From: Cylindrobasidium torrendii FP15055 ss-10
Lineage: Eukaryota; Basidiomycota; Agaricomycetes; Agaricales; Physalacriaceae
Reading direction: 5' to 3'
Assembly (NCBI GenBank): GCA_000934385.1
Contig: KN880810.1
Span: forward strand, 1 to 18,467
Length of the DNA stretch: 18,467 nucleotides
A program made the position numbers and the translations under genes. Within the stretch, counting starts at the first letter, position 1. Each line of letters starts with the position of its first letter. Below are positions 18,309 to 18,467 of the stretch, in pieces. The notes beneath the pieces were generated by a model. It was not told the DNA's origin and searched no databases. It saw only the letters and a program-made list of their open reading frames with translations.

Positions 18309-18467
18309 TTACTCGTTCGCACCCACTCCGTTCAACCCATTCACATAGTTATCCCATTCCTCTCCAAACCTCCTTTTTATGAACTCATCGAAGTGCTTCC
18401 GGCCCACGGCGACAGGTACAACTCCATTCGCAACGCCTTCCGCCAGCACAGCTAAGCAATGCAACTC
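18309..18467 (-). CDS. Paralog F: C-terminal fragment, continues past the right edge
   Basis: The minus strand is open from the window edge to a TAA at 18309-18311, giving 53 codons without an ATG in view. The translated end contains LAVLAEGVANGVVPVAVG, then HFDEFIKRRFGEEWDNY. This matches the family CTD: compare CANGVVPKEFV in D and EHGVAPIAYVARRFEEML in E. It is therefore the last exon part of a sixth paralog transcribed towards E. Whether it has the NTD and zinc cluster cannot be seen here. Confidence 0.75.
   Translation of the reverse strand, partial: ELHCLAVLAEGVANGVVPVAVGRKHFDEFIKRRFGEEWDNYVNGLNGVGANE

Noticed and set aside
1..18467. tRNA, rRNA, CRISPR array or bacterial operon structure
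   Set aside because: No cloverleaf with conserved T-loop, no repeat-spacer pattern and no ribosome binding sites were seen; gene structure is eukaryotic.

Overview
The window reads as nuclear DNA of a basidiomycete fungus, probably an Agaricomycete. The genes carry many very short introns (47-73 nt, GT...AG with CTNA/CTGAC-like branch sites). Start codons lie about 40-75 nt downstream of TATA-like boxes, and proteins have Zn2Cys6 clusters and long disordered Pro/Ala/Ser linkers. There are no operons, Shine-Dalgarno sites, tRNAs, rRNAs or CRISPR arrays. The species assignment is inference. All gene models were spliced by hand from the sequence; no transcript or database evidence was available.

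Left part (1-8600), minus strand. Two large genes lie head to tail. The first (1973 to beyond base 1) encodes an unrecognised protein of at least 600 residues in four exons and is cut by the window edge. The second (8245 to 2887) is a nine-exon gene whose exons join in one frame to a 1640-residue SNF2-type (superfamily 2) ATPase. It has Q motif, Walker A, DExH, TATP, and motifs IV, V and VI in order, followed by a 500-residue disordered acidic/basic tail. Between its two ATPase lobes sits an insert that shares a diagnostic motif set (GMN, DxTxPL, LHATAWGK, VTR) with the first gene, so the neighbours appear to share a module.

Middle (8600-10400). This is a gene-poor stretch with two decayed fold-back (long terminal inverted repeat) elements; a third, smaller inverted-repeat element lies between the two left-hand genes.

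Right part (10400-18467). This is a cluster of six paralogous genes (A to F; strands + + + - + -) built from three modules: an N-terminal domain of about 85 residues (NTD), a GAL4-type Zn2Cys6 cluster placed in the middle of the protein, and a C-terminal domain of about 45 residues (CTD). A, D and E have all three. B lacks the NTD and starts directly with the zinc cluster. C has NTD and CTD but no zinc cluster. F is only a C-terminal piece at the right edge. Low-complexity linkers differ in each copy and carry different fresh tandem repeats. Upstream of B, C, D and E there is a CGG-N5-CGG direct repeat, the kind of site Zn2Cys6 proteins bind, so auto- or cross-regulation inside the cluster is plausible. 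I judge this modular, rapidly diverging regulator cluster, beside a SNF2 ATPase that shares a module with its own neighbour, to be the most interesting content of the window. Its function is unknown.
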